Shown piece after piece: positions 20,101 to 27,976 of a DNA stretch of 64,000 nucleotides (position 1 is its first letter; each line of letters starts with the position of its first letter). The notes beneath the pieces are model-generated. The model ran no database searches. It saw only the letters and a list, made by a program, of their open reading frames with translations, and was not told the origin of the DNA. Both the position numbers and the translations under genes were made by a program. Source of the stretch: Bacteroidia bacterium (lineage in GTDB: Bacteria > Bacteroidota > Bacteroidia > J057); contig JAUIGE010000016.1 in NCBI GenBank assembly GCA_030430205.1, positions 89,443 to 153,442 on the forward strand. Reading direction: 5' to 3'.

Positions 20101-20558
20101 TGCTCCAGGAGAATTTCTCCTTTCTCTTCACTTTTTTGCTGGCGAGGCCAGGCCTGCATGTGCGCAGTGACTTCGTCCACAAGCTGAGAGCGGGAAGGGT
20201 CTTTGTGTTGACTGATGAAAAAATAGTTGTGGAGAGAAGGCAGGCAAACGTAGGTATAGCCCTTCAGCTGAAAGCGAACAACCGTCACCTCGCCGATGAA
20301 GTAGCGCCTTCCGTAGGAAAATTCAAGGTTGAAGGTGTCGGAAATGTATTCCGGCAAAAACTGGTGCCAAAGCAGTTCCTGCCTGCTTTCTTCATTCAGT
20401 TTATCTCCTGTAAAGGCCTTTCTCAAGGCTTTCATATACTTGCGCAGCGCATCCTCATAGCGCTTGTCTGTGACTACAGGCTCCTCCTGAAACAAGGGCC
20501 GGATGAGGTAGCGGTCTTTTTTATGGCGAACCCAGATGGGTGTTTCGAATCTTAGCAT
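17178..20558 (-). CDS. ClpB-like double-AAA+ ATPase with PCRF-like C-terminal region (1126 aa)
   Basis: Residues 1-220 are an unrecognised N-domain. AAA module 1 has the Walker A variant GPRKVGKS (246-253) and lacks a clear Walker B. AAA module 2 is intact: GPTGVGKT (527-534), VLLFDEIEKAH (591-601), VIMMTSNLGA, FRPEFINRID and GGRALKRQ. After the D2 small domain come a charged coiled-coil region with an eight-Glu run (about 820-828) and residues 900-1040. Those residues resemble the PCRF fold of peptide release factors 1 and 2: an IRLKPL strand, a helix EEVFCYFLATLYQ and a segment EGPGLLDLFQQEVGVHLLF, the last resembling the GVHR region. The GGQ catalytic domain is absent. The PCRF assignment is inference from weak similarity. 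The role may be disaggregation or ribosome-linked quality control. Confidence 0.85.
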   Translation of the reverse strand: MLRFETPIWVRHKKDRYLIRPLFQEEPVVTDKRYEDALRKYMKALRKAFTGDKLNEESRQELLWHQFLPEYISDTFNLEFSYGRRYFIGEVTVVRFQLKGYTYVCLPSLHNYFFISQHKDPSRSQLVDEVTAHMQAWPRQQKSEEKGEILLEQFAAEKREFCTNIELSLYVRQEQLKLDIDQEDAFKQFFRQTDTFDGAFEIRRVGQDLNDLYPHELHEAFFSDKIVEQLRQLIYGKDHVPVVIIGPRKVGKSTLLHESIRRYLEANKEKDYHLLDDIWHIDPSRVIAGMSVVGAWQRRMEAIIGYAMKPHHAYKQRRDKLYFSNLIALFRIGKSAQNNMTLSDVLKPYLQNRQLQLILEATPEEWDIASELDRSFTDLFKVLRIQEPREADALRIIARKRVQLEKQHDFAIDNIALKKLVELHKRFFRQEALVGRVSDSLHQLASKYSDKAVSPDHVIREFGAQTHLHPRIADTEIALNSEEFRSYFDQHIIGQSEAISCMTDLLSSLKAQLNDPDRPFGSFLFIGPTGVGKTHAAKILADFLFTHEDRLVRFDMNEFIDGNAVNRLVGDFSQPEGQLTAKIRYNPYCVLLFDEIEKAHPDVHNLLLQVLGEGRLTDALGRTVSFCNTVIMMTSNLGADRVRQEINLLGREDLAESTYRKAVMDFFRPEFINRIDQVVIFHRLEAKHIAEIAWLQIHHLLQRHGFIRRHTILNITKEALERIAARGFDPEYGGRALKRQIEKDMTLLLAEQLVETPPQNPVIFNLLLQDKKLLPQLVSLEHIPPGDWKLPNFSQDEIGQSQFESLMERVKWVKMSLQKMEEEEEEEEGNLLVFEEGDTEMENLLNLKEQIFELEEQLKTIVWDFQTRKRINLSGSNFRTKSISRGLDESDKGFLRELYSQMAVQDYLQDLIGAADRIVEESNSIYFELHHSICWLEYFASKYLNKGVERVLIRLKPLVSKNRLLPSEEVFCYFLATLYQDIYPGEILAVDGKDDLFLALEGPGLLDLFQQEVGVHLLFLSHKSLFPVECSIHRIPPLLSPTDFAYQLIDTPDEAHNSAEDRIKYSIRLYTFEDQNWKHLWHANRKKKQLLRSHLKGNVTDLRTGMVNPANLKKRELRLLFWGSLS

Positions 20559-20658
20559 GGAGAAGATGTATCAAATAACCGTCAAATAAGTAAGTGTCTG
20601 ATTATTAGTGTGTTACATATATTTTGGTCCTGTTCTGCAATTATCCATCAAATAAACG

Positions 20659-22107
20659 CTATGCCCAAAAAGGAATATATTTCGCATACTTTCTTGAGTT
20701 AGTATGTGGATCATCGTCTTTTATCATTCCTGTCTCAAGAGCATCTCTTATAATCCTTGAAGCTACGGCAGCGTTTCTATTTTCTATACCAAACCGTTGC
20801 CTTAATGACTGATTTGTCATTTTTTCATTTGTTATGTATTTTAAACAGCAATGCTGATAAGTTGCCCTAACCTTATCCTTTTTATCCATATTCTTAAGTT
20901 GCTTGTAAGCATAAAGAATGGCTTTCGTATGTCTTTGTAAAATGAGAAAATCAGGAGCCGGTAATTGAAAAACTTCTGTTGAAGCGATTACTTTATCTAT
21001 TCCACTTCCTTTTTCCTCACAAATTCCCAACCTCCTGAGTAAATCCGCCAATTTCTCATTTCTGGATTGGTATTCATCAATAAACCTTTCCGGAGTGATT
21101 AAAGGCAATCCTGAGTTGGAAATCTCTATTCGATCGCTGTAAATCTCAATGATGGGAAATCCTTTTTCCTCAAAATCCTGATGAATGAGAGCATTCGCGA
21201 CTAATTCCCGAATGGCAATTTCTGGATACATCCGTACTTCCTTTCTAAGAGCCTGACCAATAACTTCATTAGTCGGTAGCTGGCTATTTATCCAGTTTAT
21301 TAATCCTATAAAACCGACGGCATATCCATTTTCCCTTATTTCTTCTCTGGTGGTGTGGAGTTTGTTTTTGCCATCATAAATAATAACCCGAACGGCTTTC
21401 CTGTAGAGAGTCGAAAAATCGTTTAGATTTTTAGCAAAAAGTATTGCTCCTAAATGGGTTATGCTATAGCCTTTCTTTGAAGGAACGATAAACTCCTCAG
21501 AGATAAATTTTTCAATTACTCCATCACGGGAACTGGGATAGGGAATTCTCAGAAGCTCAAAATAGCTTTGAGTGTCTAAAAGGGAGACAACTTTATCTGC
21601 TGAAACATCTGGTAGTGCTTTCCTTTTTTCAAATGCTAATGAGGGCCCTCTTTTCCATATTTTTCGTGCTTTTTCAGGAAATTCGTTCAGTTTTCTTGAA
21701 ATACTGCCCACCCGAATATAAGCCTGGTGTTGGAATTCTACGGGCTGGTTGTGTGTTGCTGGGATGATAAACATGGATATTCCTTTCGTCTCATATTCAA
21801 ATTCATAAATCTCAAAATCAATTCTTGGGTTAAGCCTCTGGGCTAACCAATGTTCTAGTTCTTCTTTGCCTATTTGAGCACTTTTTGCTTTGAATGTAGT
21901 TCCTACTATTTGGTGTGTTTGGTCCTCGACTCCAAAAACTAAATAACCATATTCCTGATTGTGAATACATGCCCCGTTAGATAAGGCAGAAAGTAACCTG
22001 CCAATTTCCTCATGGGAGTGAAAATTATATTTGAATTCAACCCATTCACTTTCCTTGGGTTGCTTTACGAGGTCTTCTAGTAAGCGATGCAATTGTGCTT
22101 CTTTCAT
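20659..22107 (-). CDS. AlbA_2 (Schlafen-type) ATP-binding transcriptional regulator-like protein
   Basis: The 482-residue protein starts with a divergent AlbA_2/Schlafen-like domain (ESEWVEFKYNFHSHEEIGRLLSALSNG and YLVFGVEDQTHQIVGT). A GHKL-type HATPase_c_4 region follows (EIAIRELVANALIHQDFEEKG, IEIYSDRIEISNSGLP, then EEKGSGIDKVI). It ends with a winged-helix-like segment (MTNQSLRQRFGIENRNAAVASRIIRDAL). Family members are mostly uncharacterised and are often seen near mobile or defence genes. The gene is clearly more AT-rich than the flanking AAA+ genes and separates two of them, which suggests later insertion. It ends 100 bp before the downstream ATPase start and begins 18 bp after the upstream ATPase stop. 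Confidence 0.88.
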   Translation of the reverse strand: MKEAQLHRLLEDLVKQPKESEWVEFKYNFHSHEEIGRLLSALSNGACIHNQEYGYLVFGVEDQTHQIVGTTFKAKSAQIGKEELEHWLAQRLNPRIDFEIYEFEYETKGISMFIIPATHNQPVEFQHQAYIRVGSISRKLNEFPEKARKIWKRGPSLAFEKRKALPDVSADKVVSLLDTQSYFELLRIPYPSSRDGVIEKFISEEFIVPSKKGYSITHLGAILFAKNLNDFSTLYRKAVRVIIYDGKNKLHTTREEIRENGYAVGFIGLINWINSQLPTNEVIGQALRKEVRMYPEIAIRELVANALIHQDFEEKGFPIIEIYSDRIEISNSGLPLITPERFIDEYQSRNEKLADLLRRLGICEEKGSGIDKVIASTEVFQLPAPDFLILQRHTKAILYAYKQLKNMDKKDKVRATYQHCCLKYITNEKMTNQSLRQRFGIENRNAAVASRIIRDALETGMIKDDDPHTNSRKYAKYIPFWA

Positions 22108-22125
22108 ACTCTACCTATAAAAGGA

Positions 22126-25100
22126 TTACGATACAAGATATTCATTCAGTTTCTGCCCAAACTTCTCTTCGAGCAGGGCAAAAAGGTTTTTGTCAAAGTG
22201 CTTGCCCGGCAAAGTGACTTTGTAGTGTGTGTCCTGCAGCCCTTCTGAGGGATGGTAGCTGCGGCGGAAGTTTTGCTGGGCAAAAAACTTTTGCCTGTGA
22301 ACGCCATCCGGCGTCTCAAATTCATGTAGCGATCCTTTTTGCATGGCGACAAAATATTTGTGCGGCACCCGCTTTTTATTGATCCATTTTTGAAAACCTT
22401 CCTCTCCCTGTAAATAGAAATAACAGAGATCTCCCTTGATTTCCAATTCTATGCCCACCAGGAGATACCTTTCTGGCATCTCCCTGGTTTTCAGGCTTTT
22501 GCTTAGGTATTCGGGCTCGCCCGCTTTCGGTTGGCTGTCAAACCATAAGGTATGTGCAAAGACTTTGAAGCCTTTTTTGGCGATGATTTCGAAGTAGACT
22601 TCCGCCAGGTCAAAAAGGCTGTCCTTTGCCCCATAAATCCCCATGCTGCAATGGGAATAGGTTTCGCTTTCCAGTTGAATCAACTGCGTCTTAAGCGATG
22701 TGATTTCCTTTTTCCAGCCTGAAAATTTTTCCCACTGTGCTTCGGCCTCGCTGGCTTCCCCGTGAATCATCAGGAAATTGTCCAACTCAATCTGCTCGAT
22801 GGATCTCAGCGCCTGTTCCATGCGCGCTTTCAGCTCGATGAGCGCCATATATTTCTTGCTTTTGGCATTGTCCTGCCAAAACTCGCTTTCCTTTTTGCGC
22901 TTTTTTAAAGCGCCCAACTCCCGCTCAAAACGATCGAGTTCACTGATCACTTTGGCGTACAGATTGGCTTGCATGATGCTGTGGGTCAGGCGCCTCTGTC
23001 TGCTGCATTGGTCGACAAATTCACCGATGCGAAGCTCTTCGCCTTCGGCAAGCCGGCTTTCGAGCAAAGGCGATCCTTTGCGTTTTTGGATATCAAAGAT
23101 CAGCTTTTGCTGATCGAGGGATACCCGCAACTCCAGCGGCACTTTGTGCTCGTACTGGTTGAGCTCATGTGCCAAAGGGATGATGAGCCGCTCGCGCAGC
23201 GTGCGCTGTAGAAAACGCGCTCCGTAGCGCGCATTGTAGCCTTTTTCGCCCAGAAAATCCAGCACCTCTTTCTCTGGCAGAAAATTCACATCTCTTCCCT
23301 GGAAGCCTTCACGCTTCATGATATGCAGCAATTCCCTGTCCACAATCTTGCGGATAACCTCCCTTTGCAGCGGAGCAAAGGCGATGATGCGATCAAGGCG
23401 GTTGAACAGTTCGGGCCGAAAGTGCGCCTGCACGGCTGTGCGAAAATGCTCTGAAGCATCGGAAGCCGTAGGATCAGAACTGCCGAAGCCGACGCTGCTC
23501 GTCTGAAAGGCGCGCGCGCCGATATTGGAGGTCATGATGATGATGGTGGAGCAAAAATCCGCCACGCGCCCGCGCGCGTCCGTCAGTCGGCCTTCTCCCA
23601 AAATCTGCAAAAGCAGATCATAAAAGGAAGGATGCACCTTCTCCAACTCATCAAAAAGGATCACAGAAAATGGATTTTGGCGGACAGTAGCTGTGAGCAG
23701 GCCTTCGCCTGAGCCTGTATCGCCCGTGAGGCGCATGACGGCAAGCATGTCGGTATATTCGCTCATGTCAAAGCGAATCATTTTGTCGCGATTTCCAAAA
23801 AGGAATTGGGCCAGGACTTTGGCCATTTCGGTCTTGCCGACGCCTGTCGGCCCGGCAAATAGCAGAGAAGCCAGAGGCTTGCCCCTTTTGATAACGGCCG
23901 CTTTGATGGAAAAAAGCAATTCCATCACAGTCTCTATCGCTTCATTTTGCCCATATATATTTTGCTGAAAAAAGCTGTTTACCTCCTCATAATCGAGGGC
24001 GAGCTGGTCGTTGACCATGAATTCGGGCAGGCCGGTCTCCTGGCAAAAAGCCTGGTAGATATCGGCCTTGCTGATGGAGGCTTGCTCCGTTTTTTTCTTT
24101 TCGCTGAAAAGAGATTCGAGAAAGACGAGGGTCTTGCCCGGCAAGCCGGAGTAAGGCGTAAACCACTGCTGCAGGCGCAGGATTTCGAGGGCGGCATCCT
24201 CATCGGATGCAATGCGATGCTTGTGGGCGAGGTATTTGCTTTTTTTCAAAACAATCTCTTCCAGTTGGGCACGCTCAAGCTGAGGCAGCCGAATCTCCCG
24301 AAAGAGGGCGAGAAAGCCCGGCGCGCGCAATTCGATCCGGGCCGCCTCTTCTGGAGTACACTCCGTCATGAGGATGATGTCGCCGCGGCTGATGTAGTCG
24401 CGCAGGTAGTCGGCGATGGAAAGGCTGTTGCCGACATATTGCCCGACCTCGAAGAGGTCTATGAGGCGGGGAAAATAGAGGATATCGCCTGCCTCCCGCA
24501 GTTCGTTGCAGAGCTGTGCGAGGTAGTCTTCCCAGCTGCCCTGCGCCGTCAGGCGGTGGATGAGCTGGGCGGCTGTAGCCTTCCAGACTTTCAGCTTATT
24601 CAGCTTGTGAATACTGCGGTCCCGGACAAACTGCCGAATAAGCTCCGTTTTCCCTTTTCCACTGCCCCCCACCACCAAAATGCTTGTAGGCGCTTTGCTT
24701 TTCATGGTGGAAACCAGCTGTTCGTATTTTTCTTCCAGACCGATGAGGACATTGTCGCTTAGCTCAAAGGGCTCCACTACTTTGTTGAGCAGGGCTTCTT
24801 CTTTCTCCTGCTGCCATTGCTCCAATTCGCTCATGGTATAGAAGAAAAAATCCGGCGCATGGGTATGCACTTTCACCTCGCTAAACCACTGTGTGCTCAG
24901 GAGAGAAGGGATAGAGGAAAGCCTTTTTCGGCGAATAAATTCCAGCAGGATGTTGTCGCGCATGCTTTCGCGCAGCTTTTCCATCTCCCTGCCTACGGCA
25001 GTTAAGCCCAGCACAGGCACAAAGCCTGTCCAGTATGCGCCCTCCTCCCTGGGAGGCAGAAAAAACATATCAAAGCTAAGCTCCAGGGCGGGGAAGCGCT

Positions 25101-25353
25101 GGCTGGCAGAGGCATCCACGGGCACCAGCAGGCTTTCATGCTGCACTTCCTGCTGGATCAGCAGCTTCAATAGCTCGCTAAAATGCCCTTTCATCAGCAG
25201 CTCATGCTGGATAGCATTGGCAAACTGATCCGCAAACTGCTGATGGTCAGTATTGAGCCGCTGAAGCGCGGGCTTCAGCAAAGGGGAAATAATTTTGCTT
25301 CCCGATATGTGCGTGGCCTCGCAAAGGTGGAGGGTGAGGGCTAGTTCTTTCAT
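22126..25353 (-). CDS. ClpB-like double-AAA+ ATPase with RF2-type PCRF-like C-terminal region (1075 aa)
   Basis: Residues 1-200 form an unrecognised N-domain. AAA module 1 has Walker A GGSGKGKT (229-236). AAA module 2 has GPTGVGKT (501-508), VILFDELEKVH (565-575), IIIMTSNIGA, FRPELFNRLD and GARFLQRT. The tail from about 785 reads like the PCRF domain of RF2: a long helical hairpin with the landmark ESEFWQDNAKSKKY followed by LDNFLMIHGE (compare the FW-D...K pattern in RF2). Next come a beta-alpha segment LFDLAEVYFEIIAKKGFKVFAH, a beta strand YFYLQGEEGFQKW and finally VPHKYFVAMQ. There is no GGQ domain. The likely role is an ATP-driven remodeller targeted by the PCRF-like module, perhaps to ribosomes. 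It lies 68 bp downstream of the Septu pair in the same orientation. Confidence 0.87.
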   Translation of the reverse strand: MKELALTLHLCEATHISGSKIISPLLKPALQRLNTDHQQFADQFANAIQHELLMKGHFSELLKLLIQQEVQHESLLVPVDASASQRFPALELSFDMFFLPPREEGAYWTGFVPVLGLTAVGREMEKLRESMRDNILLEFIRRKRLSSIPSLLSTQWFSEVKVHTHAPDFFFYTMSELEQWQQEKEEALLNKVVEPFELSDNVLIGLEEKYEQLVSTMKSKAPTSILVVGGSGKGKTELIRQFVRDRSIHKLNKLKVWKATAAQLIHRLTAQGSWEDYLAQLCNELREAGDILYFPRLIDLFEVGQYVGNSLSIADYLRDYISRGDIILMTECTPEEAARIELRAPGFLALFREIRLPQLERAQLEEIVLKKSKYLAHKHRIASDEDAALEILRLQQWFTPYSGLPGKTLVFLESLFSEKKKTEQASISKADIYQAFCQETGLPEFMVNDQLALDYEEVNSFFQQNIYGQNEAIETVMELLFSIKAAVIKRGKPLASLLFAGPTGVGKTEMAKVLAQFLFGNRDKMIRFDMSEYTDMLAVMRLTGDTGSGEGLLTATVRQNPFSVILFDELEKVHPSFYDLLLQILGEGRLTDARGRVADFCSTIIIMTSNIGARAFQTSSVGFGSSDPTASDASEHFRTAVQAHFRPELFNRLDRIIAFAPLQREVIRKIVDRELLHIMKREGFQGRDVNFLPEKEVLDFLGEKGYNARYGARFLQRTLRERLIIPLAHELNQYEHKVPLELRVSLDQQKLIFDIQKRKGSPLLESRLAEGEELRIGEFVDQCSRQRRLTHSIMQANLYAKVISELDRFERELGALKKRKKESEFWQDNAKSKKYMALIELKARMEQALRSIEQIELDNFLMIHGEASEAEAQWEKFSGWKKEITSLKTQLIQLESETYSHCSMGIYGAKDSLFDLAEVYFEIIAKKGFKVFAHTLWFDSQPKAGEPEYLSKSLKTREMPERYLLVGIELEIKGDLCYFYLQGEEGFQKWINKKRVPHKYFVAMQKGSLHEFETPDGVHRQKFFAQQNFRRSYHPSEGLQDTHYKVTLPGKHFDKNLFALLEEKFGQKLNEYLVS

Positions 25354-25421
25354 GGAGGGGGAATGTCTATAGTGTACCCTAAACTAAGAAGCTTTATGGT
25401 AATTATCAATGAAATGGGCAG

Positions 25422-26312
25422 TTACCATTCAAGCGCTTCGGGGGCTTGCATGAAAAGAGCCTGGGTATTTGGTAAATGATCCCGCTGTCTGATGAGTTCT
25501 CTCCAAACAGTAGGATGAGGATGATTCCTGATGTCTCGCTGGATATTGGCTTGAATTTGAGTTTTTTCTTCCTCAAAATCCTTGCTTTTATCTATTTCCG
25601 CAAAGTCATCCAGGGGCTCCAATTCGTTGAAATTTTGAGCCTTTTTTACCTTGATATAGAGTCGGAGTGTGGCTAAAAAAAACTGGGCTGCAGCTTTTCT
25701 TGCCTCACGAAGTGCGTTCCTTTTGTTGAGTTGCAATATTTCCAGGGTTCTTGTTGCCTTCTCAAAGCTTCTGGTTCCTTCCTCTGCTTTTTCCCTGAAT
25801 AAAAATGTGGGACATCCAGGGGTTAAATCCAGCCAAAGAAAGTCCATGGGATCCTCCTTTCGGGGATCAAGGAAGGCGGCATCTTCATTGGGCGGAGCTT
25901 TGAACTCCCCTCGTGGAGGTTTGACATCCAGTACCTTAGCCGAATTTTCGGGATTAAAAACAAAGAATTTTTCCTGCTTGTGGGTGCTATTGCATTTTTG
26001 ACAGGCCAGGAGGTAGTTTTCCCATTTGAAAGCTTTTTTCGGAAATATCTTCTTCGGATAAATATGCTCTACATCAGCAGCCTCATTGTTTTCACAATAA
26101 TTGCAGATTTCTGTTCCAACGCACATTTCCAGTAATGTCTCTTTGATCTCGGCAAAAGCAGCTTTTGCAGCCGTGGAGCCTTTATTATCCCACAATTGTT
26201 TTGCCCTTTTGGCCTGGGCTTCAAAGTCAGGCTTGTTATCAATGTCATTTTGCCTTTGTTCCAGGAAATCAAGGTTTTCCTGAGATAAGGGTTTAGAGCT
26301 TAAGGGTATCAT
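25422..26312 (-). CDS. ptuB: Septu-type HNH nuclease PtuB
   Basis: This 296-residue protein has an HNH endonuclease core (about residues 65-120). A zinc-binding CNYC motif is followed by ADVEHIYPKK, which contains the catalytic-type DVEH seen in the TIGR02646/PtuB group (ADVEHxRPK). LLACQKCNSTHK then supplies the second zinc ligand pair and the Asn-x-x-His-type end of the fold. The C-terminal half is helical. Its start overlaps the end of the ATPase gene by 20 bp, the hallmark pairing of the Septu anti-phage system, in which the PtuA ATPase regulates the PtuB nuclease. There is no reverse transcriptase next to it, so this is not a retron-type arrangement. Confidence 0.87.
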   Translation of the reverse strand: MIPLSSKPLSQENLDFLEQRQNDIDNKPDFEAQAKRAKQLWDNKGSTAAKAAFAEIKETLLEMCVGTEICNYCENNEAADVEHIYPKKIFPKKAFKWENYLLACQKCNSTHKQEKFFVFNPENSAKVLDVKPPRGEFKAPPNEDAAFLDPRKEDPMDFLWLDLTPGCPTFLFREKAEEGTRSFEKATRTLEILQLNKRNALREARKAAAQFFLATLRLYIKVKKAQNFNELEPLDDFAEIDKSKDFEEEKTQIQANIQRDIRNHPHPTVWRELIRQRDHLPNTQALFMQAPEALEW

Positions 26313-27636
26313 CGGAAATGAAAATTTTCTGTAGATGGGCTTGTTCTTTCTTTTCTTCGGCGTTGAGCTTCCCGAAAGTGGCTTTCATATTCAGTTTTGA
26401 AAGCTTTTCGAGCATTTCCTGGCTTTTGTCACTTCGAGCGATATTTACACCAAAAGCGTCTGTACTATAAGCGTCGAGCACATTGCCAAAGACCAATTTA
26501 TCCCTTTCAGCACCCATGATTTGTTCCACCTTTTCATCACTTCCTGGTGCTGGAAGACGCCATATAGTTCCTTTTTCTGCCCCACGGCAGATAAGCGGGC
26601 TATGGGTAGTGACGATAAATTGTATTTGCGGAAAGTAGCGGGTAAACCACTGCCCGATGCGGGTTTGCCAGGTCGGATGGAGGTGGGCATCGACTTCGTC
26701 GATGAGGATGACGCCGGGGACGTTGATGAAGGCTTCGCCTTTTTGGATGTGTTCGAAGACGGTTTCTGCGCCGTAGGCGGAGATGAGTTGGCGGATGATT
26801 TCGAAAGTCATACTGAGGATGGACTGCTGGCCATGGCTAAGCTCTGTTGCTAAAACTATTATCCCATTTCCATCCACAAAGAATAAACCCTCTGCACTTA
26901 TTTTTTCTAAATGAAGATTATGAGGTAATAAATCCCCGTTATTGATAAAGGTGACAATATGGTCTAATAAACTTTTTGCTTCCTTCCTTTTATCTACCAA
27001 TACCTTTTTATCAATTGACAAATAATTTAGAGAATCTAACCAGCCTAAAACCGATGTAAGTGCTATATCATCGTTAAAAACCGAAATATGGTTTTCTATT
27101 TTAGTATCAGAATGATCCCTTTTATCAAACCACCGGTTTTCTCCCGTGAATCTTCTGGAAATTCCAAAAGAAGAGTAGCATTGATTAAAATATTCGTTAT
27201 CCCAAAATGCATTAATTTCATCCGATGGGTCTTTTGCTTCAATCGTCACTTTCTTAAGTTCTCGGGGGGGGATATTTGAGCCCTTTGCTACGCTAAGTGG
27301 ATTGAAAGGCTTTTTAACCTCTATGGTTCCCTCAATTTTGGTGTATGTAGCATTTTTGGGAACGCCTTCATTAATTATCGGGGCCGAGAAAGTTATTTGA
27401 ATGGTCCCCTTTTCCAGATTTGTATCTTTTCTCAACCAACTTTCCCAATTGTGAATAATTTTTTTTGCATCCTCTGGCCCAATCAAAGCTACCGCCACCG
27501 ACCTCACAAAAGTACTTTTCCCCGCTCCATTATCCCCCAAAATCACATGCCATCCGGCGTAGCCTTCTTCTGGGAATGTCATCTCCAATGCTTCTATGGA
27601 GCGAATATTATTGATACTAATTGAATGTATATACAT
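26293..27636 (-). CDS. ptuA: Septu-type AAA/ABC ATPase PtuA
   Basis: This 447-residue P-loop protein belongs to the AAA_21/SMC-like ABC ATPases. It has the N-terminal strand SISINNIRSIEALEM, Walker A GDNGAGKST (about 33-41), the signature ELSHGQQSILSM, Walker B GVILIDEVDAHLHP and the H-loop FIVTTHSPLIC. The order and spacing match PtuA of Septu systems, and the downstream overlapping PtuB gene supports the call. It acts in the cytosol, presumably sensing phage infection and controlling the nuclease. The N-terminal half is AT-rich with A/T-ending codons, while the C-terminal ATPase half (about 26450-26850) is visibly GC-richer. This compositional mosaic may reflect recombination. Confidence 0.87.
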   Translation of the reverse strand: MYIHSISINNIRSIEALEMTFPEEGYAGWHVILGDNGAGKSTFVRSVAVALIGPEDAKKIIHNWESWLRKDTNLEKGTIQITFSAPIINEGVPKNATYTKIEGTIEVKKPFNPLSVAKGSNIPPRELKKVTIEAKDPSDEINAFWDNEYFNQCYSSFGISRRFTGENRWFDKRDHSDTKIENHISVFNDDIALTSVLGWLDSLNYLSIDKKVLVDKRKEAKSLLDHIVTFINNGDLLPHNLHLEKISAEGLFFVDGNGIIVLATELSHGQQSILSMTFEIIRQLISAYGAETVFEHIQKGEAFINVPGVILIDEVDAHLHPTWQTRIGQWFTRYFPQIQFIVTTHSPLICRGAEKGTIWRLPAPGSDEKVEQIMGAERDKLVFGNVLDAYSTDAFGVNIARSDKSQEMLEKLSKLNMKATFGKLNAEEKKEQAHLQKIFISDDTLKL

Positions 27637-27658
27637 CAGTTTTTCTTTCGAATTGCCT

Positions 27659-27666
27659 CAAATGTA
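27659..27666 (-). promoter_or_regulatory. Candidate Bacteroidota -7 box upstream of ptuA
   Basis: On the minus strand TACATTTG perfectly matches the TAnnTTTG consensus, 23 bp before the ptuA ATG. No convincing -33 TTTG is seen at the usual spacing. Confidence 0.35.
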
Positions 27667-27717
27667 ATGCGCTGGGTGTTGTTTCTTTTTGCTAAAATTA
27701 AAGCAATGCTTTTGAGG

Positions 27718-27863
27718 TGTTACATCCCCCGTCCTGGCCACCGGATCAAGTCCGGCGTAAACTTCCCTTGAAAGGGGCCTGACGAGAAAAAAAGGAATAA
27801 AATTCCTTTATGGCTTACGTCAGCTCCCCTTGAGGGGAGCGTCTCGGACGAGGGGTGTTACCC
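27718..27863. repeat. MITE-like element with imperfect terminal inverted repeats
   Basis: About 146 bp are bounded by TGTTACATCCCCCGTCC and its near inverse complement GGACGAGGGGTGTTACC (2-3 mismatches). It carries internal hairpins (TTCCCTTGAAAGGGG and CTCCCCTTGAGGGGAG). It has no coding capacity. The structure fits a small non-autonomous or REP-like dispersed element; the copy number elsewhere in the genome is unknown. It lies between ptuA and the downstream helical-repeat gene. Confidence 0.55.
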
Positions 27864-27936
27864 AGCATTTTCTTTCTAATCCCAAGTTAAAGCTTTCTTT
27901 TTCATTCTAAAAGAACCTTCCCCTTCTTCCCTTCTT

Positions 27937-27976
27937 TATTCGTAATTCCTTGTTCGTCATTCGTTATTCGTCAATC
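27937..27976. repeat. Degenerate ATTCGT repeat at gene end
   Basis: Five degenerate copies of ATTCGT/TTCGTC/ATTCGTAA lie in tandem and run into the stop codon of the gene ending at 27964. The origin could be slippage expansion. Confidence 0.4.

Noticed and set aside
19023..20555. Two long plus-strand frames (295 and 213 codons)
   Set aside because: Shadows of the 1126-aa ATPase coding strand; no domains seen.
14882..25353. Type VI secretion ClpV identity for the AAA+ proteins
   Set aside because: No sheath, tube or baseplate genes are nearby and the ClpV N-domain is not seen.
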